NCBI GenBank assembly: GCA_017642335.1
Contig: JAGCPF010000002.1
Coordinates: 1 to 64,000 of the forward strand
Direction of reading: 5' to 3'
Length of the DNA: 64,000 bases
Source of the DNA: Fibrobacter sp.
GTDB lineage: Bacteria > Fibrobacterota > Fibrobacteria > Fibrobacterales > Fibrobacteraceae
Shown here: positions 25,553-33,686 of the stretch, one piece after another
How positions within the stretch are numbered: the first letter of the stretch is position 1
How the letters are laid out: the number at the start of each line of letters is the position of its first letter
The notes under the pieces: model-generated
Told to the model about the DNA's origin: nothing
Databases searched by the model: none
What the model saw: only the letters and a program-made list of their open reading frames with translations
Program-made: the position numbers and the translations under genes

Positions 25553-26197
25553 TTATTCGCAGTCGAGGCAGGTCCATTCCACGATGCCGTCGCAGCCTTC
25601 CTTGGATCCGGTGAGGCGTTCGCATGTATAGCTTTCAACGTCGATGAGGAATCCGAGGTTACCCGCGTTCTGGGTGCAGCATCCATCGCAGTCGCTATCA
25701 GCGCACTTGTCGTAAACAACGGCATCGATGGACTTGTCATTCTGGCGCAGCCTGAAAGTTTTGCCTCTGTACTTGCCCCAGTCTTTTTCGTGGATGGAGA
25801 TGATGTTGTGCTCGCTAACCCACTGCTCGGTCTGCTGGCCATTGATGCCTGCAAAGTAGCCCGCCCATTCGCAACCGTTGTACTTGACGCACTCCTCGCT
25901 GCCGGGGTCCGGCCAAGAAATGTACCAAGTCAGGTAAGCCTTGTTCCAGACGGTGTCAGCGGGAACGGCTGCCGTGGTGGAGCTGCTGGATTCAAGCACT
26001 GCAGAGCTTTCGGGTGCCGCAGAAGACGGGTCGACCGTACCCGCAGACGATACGGCGTCACTTGACAAAGCCGTCCCGCTCGATGCCGGCGTATTCCCTG
26101 CGTTCACATCAGTCGAGACGCTGCTGGAACTGCTGTCGGCGCAGGCAGCAAAAAAGAACAATGTCGAGAATATACAGACAAGAGAAATTTTTTTCAT
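25553..26197 (-). CDS. Ser-rich linker lipoprotein with Cys-rich C-terminal domain (214 aa)
   Basis: Lipoprotein signal ending FFFAAC, then a Ser/Thr/Ala-rich linker of about 60 residues of the Fibrobacter surface-protein type. The C-terminal 130 residues contain paired cysteines (SEECVKYNGCEW, KCADSDCDGCC) and VVYDKCADSDCDGCC, which resembles the double-psi beta-barrel of expansin or GH45-type proteins. That fold would suit binding or loosening of plant cell wall, but the match is only by motif. Likely exposed on the outer membrane. Confidence 0.6.
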   Translation of the reverse strand: MKKISLVCIFSTLFFFAACADSSSSSVSTDVNAGNTPASSGTALSSDAVSSAGTVDPSSAAPESSAVLESSSSTTAAVPADTVWNKAYLTWYISWPDPGSEECVKYNGCEWAGYFAGINGQQTEQWVSEHNIISIHEKDWGKYRGKTFRLRQNDKSIDAVVYDKCADSDCDGCCTQNAGNLGFLIDVESYTCERLTGSKEGCDGIVEWTCLDCE

Positions 26198-26242
26198 AAT
26201 ATACTCCGTATCAGCTATGAGGTGTCAGGTATGAGCCTTGAG

Positions 26243-26806
26243 TTATGGGCAGAAGGTCTTGCCGTCGCTGAAGGCGTTGCCTACGCGGCGTTCCATCACG
26301 TAGTATCCGTGCCCTGCGGTGTCGTAGCACACCGGCGCAAGCTTTTCGACGGAGAGCTTTCCATCGCTGTCCAGCACGGATTCGTCGGCGGTCACGTTCA
26401 CGATTTCGCCGAGCAAAAGTTCGGATTCGTCGTCGTAGCTCACCATCTTGCATTCCAGCGCGAGCGGGAGTTCGGCGATCAGCGGGGCATCCACGTTTTC
26501 GCTCTTGACGGCGGTGAGGCCCGACTTTGCAAACTTGTCGGCGACCTTGTTGCCGCTGGTGACTCCGAGGTAGTCGATGGCCTTGATGTTCTTCGCGGTC
26601 GCCATGCTCACGGTGAAGGCCTTGCGGGCGAGGATGTTCGGCATGGTCTTGTGACTCTTGGCCACGTAGATGGCAATCTGGTTCGTATCGCTGACGCTGC
26701 CCCAGGCGGCCACCATCGCGTTCGGGGTGCCGTCTTCGTTGTATGTCGCGATGACGAGCGTCGGCTGCGGGTAAAGGTAAGTCTTGACTCCGAGATTTTT
26801 GCGCAT
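26243..26806 (-). CDS. Flavin reductase family protein (187 aa)
   Basis: Full-length match by eye to the flavin reductase-like FMN-binding fold: the N-terminus LYPQPTLVIATYNEDGTPNA followed by AAWGSVSDT, then NILARKAFTVS and DYLGVTSG. Length is normal for the family. GGAG lies eight bases before the ATG. These proteins bind FMN and reduce flavins or quinone-like substrates; the actual substrate is unknown. Probably a single-gene unit. Confidence 0.8.
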   Translation of the reverse strand: MRKNLGVKTYLYPQPTLVIATYNEDGTPNAMVAAWGSVSDTNQIAIYVAKSHKTMPNILARKAFTVSMATAKNIKAIDYLGVTSGNKVADKFAKSGLTAVKSENVDAPLIAELPLALECKMVSYDDESELLLGEIVNVTADESVLDSDGKLSVEKLAPVCYDTAGHGYYVMERRVGNAFSDGKTFCP

Positions 26807-26859
26807 GATTAATTCTCCAGTTGGTCAGGATGTTCTAGTGACAAGATACAAAAATGTAT

Positions 26860-28614
26860 TTAGCGGCCTTCGCGGAGGCGGAAGGCAACGCAAGCGATGT
26901 CCACTTCGCGCGGCAGGCTCATTTCGCGGCTCAGGCCCTGCGGCAAGTTGCGGAACCCGACATTGCGGATGCTTTCGCACAGCTTGCTTGCAGCGGCCGA
27001 CACAGAATCGCTGGCCATGCTGTCGGCGTTGCTCGCCGCGTTCTGCAACAGGTTCAAGAGCAAAAAGCCGGCACCTAGGCGCTGCGACTTGTCCACCAGT
27101 GTATTGAGGCGCGAGGTATCCGAGACGAGGAAGCCTATTTGCAGCAGGGAATCTCCGGCAAGCTTCACCTTGACCTGGCGCTCCACGGCGGAGGCGGGGC
27201 GCACGGACTTTTGCAGGGGCTGCATGTAGTCGGCGAAGGCGCGGGGCGCAGGCAAGTCCACTGAGCCTGCCGAAGTGGACTCATCTGTTACGTTCGCTGA
27301 GCCTGCCGAAGCGGACTTGCCTGTTGCGTTCACTTCGGCTGGTTCGACAAGCTCACCAACCGATTTAGTGAACTTCGCGCACTCTGCCTTGTAGTTCGCC
27401 ATTATAATAATGTTGTCCGCGAGGTCGAGGTAGTCGCCGCAGGCGCCCGCCACCAAGATAAAACTGTATCCCGCCTGCGCAATGGCGCGAATGCGGTCGG
27501 TCAGCGGTATCAGGGGTTCGCGGTCGTCGCCCAGGAGTTTGCGGACGCGGATGTCGCGGATGAGGAAGTTCACCGCCGAGGAATCCTCGTCGATGAGGAA
27601 CGTCCGCGAGCCCGCCTCTATGGCTTCCAGCAAGTTCGCGGCCTCGCTCGTGGAGCCCGATGCCGAAAGCGTAGTAAAATCTTTTGTGCTCACGCCACCC
27701 GGAAGGTCGCGCACGAATATCGAGAGGTCGGTAGCGCGCACACTGCGCCCGTCCTCGACGCCGACGCGCAAGGCGGTCTCGTCCACGACGATTCCCTCGC
27801 GGCCGTCACCCGGCACATGCGGGAATACCGAGCGCGTGAGCGCTTGCAGCAGCGTCGACTTTCCGTGGAAGGCGCCGCCCGTAATGACGGTGACTCCCCT
27901 GGGGATGCCCATGCCGCGAATTTCGCGGCCACAAATTTCAAGTGTCACCGCCATTTCCGGCGGCGCCACGAACGGCACCGCGTCCTTGAGCGGGGCCTCG
28001 CTCAAGCCCGACGCCCGCGGCAGAACCGCCCCGTCGGGCACAAATGCACAAAGCCCGCGTTTGTTGAGTTCCGCAAGGATCTCGACGCGGTCGGCGAGCA
28101 CGCCGTAATGCGCTTCCAGTTGCGCCGCTCGCGACGAATCGTTGTACAGGCTCGCCGACACGAGGTCGGGCAGCACCATCGTCAAAATTTCGGCCGCAGC
28201 TTCCGATTCTATCTTGCGGCCCTCGCCGGGCAGGCGCACCTGCAAGCAGACGCGCAAATCGCCGTTATCGACCCACAGGGAGTTCCGCACCAGCATCTCG
28301 GGTCCCGGATTCTCGATGGCCACGGGGGCGTTTTTCTCGGGGAAATGCTCCTGCACAACCGCACTCAGGCGGCGTAACAGGAAATCCGAAAGCGCAAGCC
28401 GGCGTTCAAAACTGCTCCCCCAAACGGGAGCGTACCCGAGTTTTTGCAAACTTGTCTTCAGCAGCACCCTGGACGCAGGGGCAAACGGATCACCCTGCAC
28501 ATGCAGGAATTCTAGAACAAAGTCACCAAAATCCCACGATTTTTCGGCAAGGGACTTGTATAAACCGTAATTTTTTCCGTTTAATGCGCGGATTTTCTGG
28601 TAAAGGGCCTTCAT
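26860..28614 (-). CDS. ABC-class ATPase domain protein (584 aa)
   Basis: Matches the predicted ABC-class ATPase family (PF09818). Walker A is GGAFHGKSTLLQAL (near residue 240), with the family's conserved KDFTTLSASGSTSEAANLLEA signature and Walker B TFLIDEDSSAVNFLIRD. Function in cells is unknown. Near residues 417-454 several interspersed repeat units are read in frame (KSASAGSANVTDESTSAGSV), making a low-complexity linker absent from typical members. The ATG has no obvious ribosome site. Confidence 0.8.
   Translation of the reverse strand: MKALYQKIRALNGKNYGLYKSLAEKSWDFGDFVLEFLHVQGDPFAPASRVLLKTSLQKLGYAPVWGSSFERRLALSDFLLRRLSAVVQEHFPEKNAPVAIENPGPEMLVRNSLWVDNGDLRVCLQVRLPGEGRKIESEAAAEILTMVLPDLVSASLYNDSSRAAQLEAHYGVLADRVEILAELNKRGLCAFVPDGAVLPRASGLSEAPLKDAVPFVAPPEMAVTLEICGREIRGMGIPRGVTVITGGAFHGKSTLLQALTRSVFPHVPGDGREGIVVDETALRVGVEDGRSVRATDLSIFVRDLPGGVSTKDFTTLSASGSTSEAANLLEAIEAGSRTFLIDEDSSAVNFLIRDIRVRKLLGDDREPLIPLTDRIRAIAQAGYSFILVAGACGDYLDLADNIIIMANYKAECAKFTKSVGELVEPAEVNATGKSASAGSANVTDESTSAGSVDLPAPRAFADYMQPLQKSVRPASAVERQVKVKLAGDSLLQIGFLVSDTSRLNTLVDKSQRLGAGFLLLNLLQNAASNADSMASDSVSAAASKLCESIRNVGFRNLPQGLSREMSLPREVDIACVAFRLREGR
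27251..27362. repeat. Interspersed palindromic repeats read in frame in ATPase gene
   Basis: Contains GTCCAC-TGAGCCTGCCGAA-GTGGAC (27256-27280), a second TGAGCCTGCCGAAG unit (27291-27320) and a third, degenerate unit (TTCGGCTGGTTCGACAAGCTC). The spacer TGAGCCTGCCGAA is also found, reversed, at 21461-21485. Confidence 0.7.
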
Positions 28615-29058
28615 AGTATGGAAGATAGTAATTAGTAATTAGAGGCTAGGATCTAGGATCTAGGGGTTAGGGGTTACGAGGGATGCTGGATTTGTCATTG
28701 CGAAGGACGAAGTCCTGAAGCAATCTCCGTCAGTTAGGAGGTATAAGGGTTTAGAGGCTAGGATCTAGGGGTTAGGGAAAAATATCACGGCTTCTCCGTC
28801 TTATATTGACGCACGAAGTGCGTGATAATGAGCTGTGAGGTCGCTTCGCTTTGAGCTATGAGGTCGGGGCTAAAGCCCCTCTGAGCAGTCAGCGATGAGT
28901 AATAAAACAAAAATTATACCTCACACCTCAATGCTCACCGCTCATAACTCACTGCTCCCCCCCCCCACTTTTTCCTTTAGTTACCAAACTTTTGCAAAAA
29001 AAAATTATAAATTCGTAGAAAACTTTGTATTTTAAGAACAAACAAACAGGAGCAATCC
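28615..29058. repeat. Repeat-rich spacer
   Basis: 444 bases without a gene. It contains degenerate short direct repeats (AGGATCTAGG, GGGTTAGGG; 28640-28780), an interspersed hairpin repeat (28691-28730), small hairpins (GCAC-GAA-GTGC near 28825; GGGGC-TAAA-GCCCC near 28870), TGAGCTATGAGGTCG-type units (28838-28890) and a run of C near 28966. A weak promoter for the PEGA gene may lie near 29005-29033. Confidence 0.6.
28691..28730 (+). repeat. Interspersed hairpin repeat
   Basis: TTTGTCATTGCGAAGGACGA continues to AGCAATCTCCGT. It contains the hairpin AGGAC-GAA-GTCCT. A second copy, inverted, is at 58087-58126 with a changed but still paired stem. Confidence 0.75.
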
Positions 29059-29598
29059 ATGAAGAAACTGTACATTTTTGCCCTTATGGTGGCTTTCCTT
29101 GTAACCGCAGCTGTCGCCGACGATGATCCACCTCCTCGTGGCAAGGCCGCAACCGTCACCATCATCACCAATCCGCCTAACAGCGAAGTCTACCTGGGTG
29201 GTGAACTTTTGGGCAACAGCCCCATTGAAAACCGCGCAGTCAAGTCGGGCCGCCAGACTCTCGTCGTTATCGACCAGGGCTACGAGCTCGTGAACCAGCG
29301 CGTCAACGTGTGGCCGGGCAACGACAAGCGCAACACTTTCGACTACGGCACCAAGATTCCTAAGGGCCACGTCAAGGTCACGACCAAGCCGGGCAAGTGC
29401 CTCATCTACGTCGACGGTGAAAACTCCGACAAGACCGACGGCGCCCCGCTCACCATCCACAACCTGGATGCCGGTGACCACGTAATCCGCGCAGAATGCA
29501 ACAACCGCAGGTCTGCCGAAACTCTCGTGACCGTCAAGGGCGAAGAAACCATCGAAGTCGAACTCGACGCCACCAGCGGTAGCAAGAAGAAAAAGTAA
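29059..29598 (+). CDS. PEGA domain exported protein (179 aa)
   Basis: A signal peptide (MKKLYIFALMVAFLVTAAVA) is followed by two PEGA-like beta modules: VTIITNPPNSEVYLGGELLG (residues about 33-100) and HVKVTTKPGKCLIYVDGE (about 108-170), ending in a basic tail. PEGA domains are envelope modules of unknown ligand. AGGAG precedes the ATG. It is followed by a terminator and then the LpoB-like gene, so it may be transcribed separately, though the three-gene neighbourhood suggests a common envelope role. Confidence 0.8.
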   Translation: MKKLYIFALMVAFLVTAAVADDDPPPRGKAATVTIITNPPNSEVYLGGELLGNSPIENRAVKSGRQTLVVIDQGYELVNQRVNVWPGNDKRNTFDYGTKIPKGHVKVTTKPGKCLIYVDGENSDKTDGAPLTIHNLDAGDHVIRAECNNRRSAETLVTVKGEETIEVELDATSGSKKKK

Positions 29599-29626
29599 TC
29601 TTGCCCTAAATCGGCTAAAAATTAGC

Positions 29627-29658
29627 AGAGCCTTCTCAAAAGGCTCTCTTTTTTTTTT
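29627..29658 (+). terminator. Intrinsic terminator after PEGA gene
   Basis: Perfect stem AGAGCCTT-CTCAA-AAGGCTCT followed by C and a long run of T. Confidence 0.88.
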
Positions 29659-29701
29659 CTTTTTATATATTTATGTATGAAAAATTTAACCAGGAGAAAC
29701 C

Positions 29702-30310
29702 ATGTCTAAATTGTTCAAAGTCTGCCTGTTCGCATCCCTCGCCTTCTTCATCGGCTGCAGCGACAGCGGCAAGAAGGTCACCCGTATCGACACGAATTCC
29801 GTAACGGACCTTTCCGGGGCCTGGAACGACACCGACTCCCGTCTCGTTGCCGAAGAAATGATCAACGACTGCCTGGGCCGTCCCTGGTACGACAACATGA
29901 TCCAGAACAAGGGCGGCGTGGTCCCGACCGTCGTCATCGGCAAGGTTTCCAACAAGAGCCACGAGCACATCAACATCGAAACCTTCATCAAGGACATGGA
30001 GCGCTCGCTCATCAATTCCGGCCGCGTCGACTTCGTCGCCAACGCCCAGGAACGTGCCGAACTCCGTACCGAACTTGCCAGCCAGGCCGGCAACGCTACG
30101 GCTGACACCCAGAAGCAGGGCGGCCAGGAAATCGGTGCCGACCTTATGCTCACGGGCACCATCACCTCCATCATCGACCAGGAAGGTGGCGACCAGGTGG
30201 TGTACTACCAGGTTGACCTTGAACTCACCGACATCCAGAGCCATCGCAAGGTCTGGATCGGCGACAAGAAGATCAAGAAGTTCATCTCGAAGAACGGCGT
30301 AAAGCTGTAA
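29702..30310 (+). CDS. LpoB-like penicillin-binding protein activator lipoprotein (202 aa)
   Basis: Lipoprotein signal with FFIGC. The body fits the LpoB/COG3417 family: residues DLSGAWNDTDSRLVAEEMI, VVIGKVSNKSHEHINIETFI, RVDFVANAQERAELRTEL and GADLMLTGTITSI. LpoB activates peptidoglycan synthase PBP1B in Gammaproteobacteria; in other phyla the role is only inferred. AGGAG precedes the ATG. The next gene, a COG3014 lipoprotein, is a frequent neighbour of this family. Confidence 0.82.
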   Translation: MSKLFKVCLFASLAFFIGCSDSGKKVTRIDTNSVTDLSGAWNDTDSRLVAEEMINDCLGRPWYDNMIQNKGGVVPTVVIGKVSNKSHEHINIETFIKDMERSLINSGRVDFVANAQERAELRTELASQAGNATADTQKQGGQEIGADLMLTGTITSIIDQEGGDQVVYYQVDLELTDIQSHRKVWIGDKKIKKFISKNGVKL

Positions 30311-30343
30311 ACCAGTGGTTAGCGGTCAGAGATTAGGGTTGTC

Positions 30344-31750
30344 ATGTCCATAAAGCGGCTTATCCTTCTTGCTTTCTCGTTGTCACTCCTTGTTAGTTGC
30401 GCAAACAAGTCCATGACGCGCTACGAGGAAATTGCGCAGCCCCTCGAAAAAAAGGGCATCGACGCGACCATCAAGAAGATGAAGGATGAGCAGGACGACC
30501 TGTACGGGTCGAATACCGAGTTCCTCTACTATTTCGACCTCGGGTGCCTCTACCACTACAAGCGCGATTTCAAGGAAAGCGCGGCGAACTTCGCCAAGGC
30601 CGAGCAAATCTACGAGGATCTCTATACCAAGTCCGTCACGAACGAGGCCGCGGCCATCGTCACCAACGACAATACGCGGCCCTACAGGGCAAGGCCTTTC
30701 GAACTGCTGCTCATGTACGAGTACCAGATTCTGAACTACCTCGCCATGATGGATGTCGACGGAGCCCTAGTGGAAGTCAAGCGCTCGCAGATAGCGATGA
30801 ACGCGCTTTACCAAAAGGACCAGGAGAAGGTCAACGACAACGGCCTGCTGCGCTACCTGTCAGCCATAGTCTACGAGCTGGACGGCTCGACAGACGATGC
30901 GGCCATCTCCTATATCAATGCGGTCAAGGCCTACAAGGAAGGCAAGCTCCAGTTGCCCGAAGAGGTGCTCGAGTTCGTCGCCGAAGGCCTGCGCAAGGCC
31001 GACCGCGAAGGCGACCTCATGACGCTGGGAACCCAAGTGCCCGGCATAACGCCCAAGGCCACTTCCATCCGCGAAGCCGGGCAGGAAATCATCGTCATCG
31101 GCTATGGCGGCCACAGCCCCATCCTGGGCGAGCTCTACATGTCGGGTACGTTCGTGAGCGGCGGCGTAATGAACCTCTACTACAAGGACGGCGAAACCGG
31201 CGAGAGGAAATCCTTCACGCTGGTGGCCCCGCCAGTCTCAGGCGCCGGTAACGGAGAATCCTTCCATATCGGTTTTTCGCTGCCCGAGATAAGGAAACTG
31301 CAGAACAGGGTCGACCACTTTGAAGTCTCGCTGGACAACGCCCCGCGCCTCCGCCCCGAGAAGGTGATGGCCGTGGACGAAGAACTCCAGCAGAACATGG
31401 ATGACGAAAAGACCACGACAATCACGCGTACGGCCATCCGCGTCATCCTGCGCACCATTGCGGCCCAGAAGGCCAAGCAGGCCATGAAGACGGACAACAT
31501 CCTCCTGAATCTCATCACGAGCCTCGGTACCGACGTGGCGCAGACCCAGATCGAGCAGGCGGACCTCCGCCTGGGACTCTTCATGCCCCACTCCCTGTAC
31601 ATGACGCGCATCCCCGTGACCACAGGCCAGCACAAGGTCGTCGTCACTGCGAACGGCTCGAACGGGGAAACCGTCGAAATCTTCGAATTTGACAAGATAA
31701 ACGTCACCAAGGGACAGAAAGTCTTCCTCATTGTCCCCTCGTTACGCTAA
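30344..31750 (+). CDS. COG3014 family lipoprotein (468 aa)
   Basis: Lipoprotein signal ending LLVSC, then TPR-like helices (YYFDLGCLYHYKRDFKESAA near residue 65) and an LLMYEYQILNYLAMMDVDGA block, which match the COG3014 family. The C-terminal half is beta-rich. It lies 33 bases after the LpoB-like gene with AGGG before the ATG. Probably an outer-membrane assembly or peptidoglycan-associated factor acting with the LpoB-like protein; inferred from neighbourhood. Confidence 0.78.
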   Translation: MSIKRLILLAFSLSLLVSCANKSMTRYEEIAQPLEKKGIDATIKKMKDEQDDLYGSNTEFLYYFDLGCLYHYKRDFKESAANFAKAEQIYEDLYTKSVTNEAAAIVTNDNTRPYRARPFELLLMYEYQILNYLAMMDVDGALVEVKRSQIAMNALYQKDQEKVNDNGLLRYLSAIVYELDGSTDDAAISYINAVKAYKEGKLQLPEEVLEFVAEGLRKADREGDLMTLGTQVPGITPKATSIREAGQEIIVIGYGGHSPILGELYMSGTFVSGGVMNLYYKDGETGERKSFTLVAPPVSGAGNGESFHIGFSLPEIRKLQNRVDHFEVSLDNAPRLRPEKVMAVDEELQQNMDDEKTTTITRTAIRVILRTIAAQKAKQAMKTDNILLNLITSLGTDVAQTQIEQADLRLGLFMPHSLYMTRIPVTTGQHKVVVTANGSNGETVEIFEFDKINVTKGQKVFLIVPSLR

Positions 31751-32112
31751 TCCGCACCGACCAAGCGCCCCCGCCACCCCAAGCGCACTACCTCCCGCAA
31801 AAAAAACAATGCTGTATAACATTACCAGCAAAGCATTCCCTAGGCTTTTGCGGGATAGCTTTATAGTCATTGAGAACTATACTTAACGTCTAGAGAATAA
31901 AGCGTCGGCCGGGGAAGGGGAGGGTGCAGGGAGGGGACCGGGCGGCCTTCGCAACTCTGAGCGTGGTCCCCTCCCGCATTTTTATAAAAAAAAACAGCCT
32001 TTAGGCTACATTCCGCAAAAAAAGAGATATTTTTAACCCGGCCTGTGTTCCAACTGGCAATTTTTCTTTATTTTTAACACAAAGATTGGAAAGATTTTAT
32101 CAGGAGCGCACT
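31751..32112. other. Intergenic region with a strong hairpin; possible small RNA
   Basis: 362 bases without a gene. It contains a TATACT box (31878-31883) and then a GC-rich purine-biased tract leading into a perfect 11-bp stem, GGGAGGGGACC (31929-31939) with GGTCCCCTCCC (31965-31975), then GCATTTTT. The 25-base loop can fold further (CGC...GCG). It could be the terminator of the upstream operon or of a separate RNA of about 94 bases. The remainder (about 31985-32100) is AT-rich and probably holds the promoter of the next gene. Confidence 0.5.
31929..31983 (+). terminator. Long-loop GC hairpin with T run
   Basis: 11-bp perfect stem, 25-base loop and five T residues (31979-31983). The loop is unusually long for an intrinsic terminator. 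Confidence 0.55.
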
Positions 32113-32931
32113 ATGAACTACAAAATCATCGCGGCAGCGGCAGCATTTCTGGCTACCCAGTCATTCGCAATCATTGGCATCGGTGGACACTATGCCCCCG
32201 GATTCGGCACATCCATGAAGGCCGGCCCCAAGGCTGTCGTTTCCAAGAAATCCGACGATATCAGCTTCAGCCACGAAGGATTCGACGAAATGATGCAGGG
32301 CTTCGGTTTCAAGCTCTGGGTAGACGTTCTCCCGAAAATCGACGTTGAAGCGACCTTCAACATCCAGTTCGCCTCCTACGACGCAAGCCTTTACGTCAAC
32401 AACCCGAACTCCGCCAAGGAATCCGTCATTCCTCTCGAAATTGAAGTGGGCGGAAGCCCGTTCGCCAAGGCCACCCCGAAATACGTATCCATGAACGGTG
32501 ACCTTTCCATAACCCTCCCGTATACCAAGCTCCCCGTCATCCGCCCCTACATCGGCGCCGGCGTCACGCTTTTCGCGAACACCTTCGTCCTGAACAGGGA
32601 GTTTGTTTCCGGCCTGGTCGACGACCCGACAATCGACAAAATGATCAAGGATGCCGCAGATGGCGCATTGTCTGCAGCTGACATCCAGGAACAGGCCGAC
32701 AAATACGAAAAGCTTGGACAGGCCCTCAAGGAACGCATCCAGGACAAGGCCATGGATGAGAGCATCAACACCAGCATCGGCGGTCACGCCCTGGTCGGTT
32801 TCCGCCTGAAGCTCCCCATCATCCCCATTGCCGCCTACTGTAACTTCAAGTACTACTTCCTTGGCGAATACCCGAAGGAAATTGACGCCGGTAACATGAC
32901 CCTCGAAGTCGGCGGCGGTCTAGCCATCTAG
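32113..32931 (+). CDS. Outer-membrane beta-barrel-like protein (272 aa)
   Basis: A signal peptide (MNYKIIAAAAAFLATQSFA) and alternating hydrophobic strands with aromatic girdles (GFGFKLWVDVLPKIDVEATF, IRPYIGAGVTLFANTFVL, HALVGFRLKLPIIPIAAYCN) indicate a small outer-membrane barrel. A charged helical insert lies around residues 175-225 (ADIQEQADKYEKLGQALKER). The start at 32113 was chosen over 32086 because AGGAG lies just upstream. Not assigned to a named family. It is 26 bases ahead of the two-component genes. Confidence 0.65.
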   Translation: MNYKIIAAAAAFLATQSFAIIGIGGHYAPGFGTSMKAGPKAVVSKKSDDISFSHEGFDEMMQGFGFKLWVDVLPKIDVEATFNIQFASYDASLYVNNPNSAKESVIPLEIEVGGSPFAKATPKYVSMNGDLSITLPYTKLPVIRPYIGAGVTLFANTFVLNREFVSGLVDDPTIDKMIKDAADGALSAADIQEQADKYEKLGQALKERIQDKAMDESINTSIGGHALVGFRLKLPIIPIAAYCNFKYYFLGEYPKEIDAGNMTLEVGGGLAI

Positions 32932-32957
32932 AACTGAGGTCAAATAAAGGATCAAAA

Positions 32958-33686
32958 ATGACACAGAATACGAGCAGCACGAATATTCTCATTATCGAAG
33001 ACGAAATTGCAATCGCCGAAGGTCTCGTGGACCTTTGCGAACTGAACGGCTACAGCGTGAAGCATGTGGCCGACGGTGAAAGCGGCCTCAACGAGGCCCT
33101 GACCGGCCAGTATGGACTTGTCCTCCTTGACCTCATGCTCCCTGGCATGGACGGCTTCACCGTCTGTGACAAGATCCGTGAAAAGGACAAGAGCCTCCCG
33201 ATCATCATCCTTTCTGCAAAGAACGCCGACGAAGACATCATCAACGGCCTCAAGTACGGCGCCGACGACTACGTGCCGAAGCCGTTCTCCGTCCCGATGC
33301 TCCTCGCCCGAATCGAAGCCGTGCTGCGCCGCAGTCGCCAGACCATGGAAAACGAAGGCAAGCTCGTCGCCGGCAACCTCCGCGTGAACTTCCGCGAATA
33401 CACCGGCACCCGCGGCACCGAAGAACTCGCGTTCACCCGCAAGGAAATCGAAATCCTCGAATACCTGTGGAACAACCGCGACCACGCCGTTCCCCGCGCC
33501 GAACTCCTCAAGAAGGTCTGGGGCTACGAGAACGCCGAATCCGTGGATACCCGTACGGTGGACATCCATATCACGAAACTCCGCAAGAAAATCGAAGACG
33601 ATCCCTCGCACCCGAAACTGCTCGTCACGTTCCGCGGCGAGGGCTACCAAATGCGCTCTACGCCTGAATGCGAAAAATCCACCTAA
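32958..33686 (+). CDS. OmpR-family response regulator (242 aa)
   Basis: A receiver domain (residues about 9-120) with acidic pair ED at 14-15, phosphorylated Asp D58 in LVLLDLMLPGMDG and Lys in PKPFS, followed by a winged-helix DNA-binding domain (about 140-236) with the typical ending TVDIHITKLRKKI and FRGEGYQM. AAAGGA precedes the ATG. The histidine kinase start overlaps its end by 19 bases, giving translational coupling. Targets are unknown. Confidence 0.95.
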   Translation: MTQNTSSTNILIIEDEIAIAEGLVDLCELNGYSVKHVADGESGLNEALTGQYGLVLLDLMLPGMDGFTVCDKIREKDKSLPIIILSAKNADEDIINGLKYGADDYVPKPFSVPMLLARIEAVLRRSRQTMENEGKLVAGNLRVNFREYTGTRGTEELAFTRKEIEILEYLWNNRDHAVPRAELLKKVWGYENAESVDTRTVDIHITKLRKKIEDDPSHPKLLVTFRGEGYQMRSTPECEKST

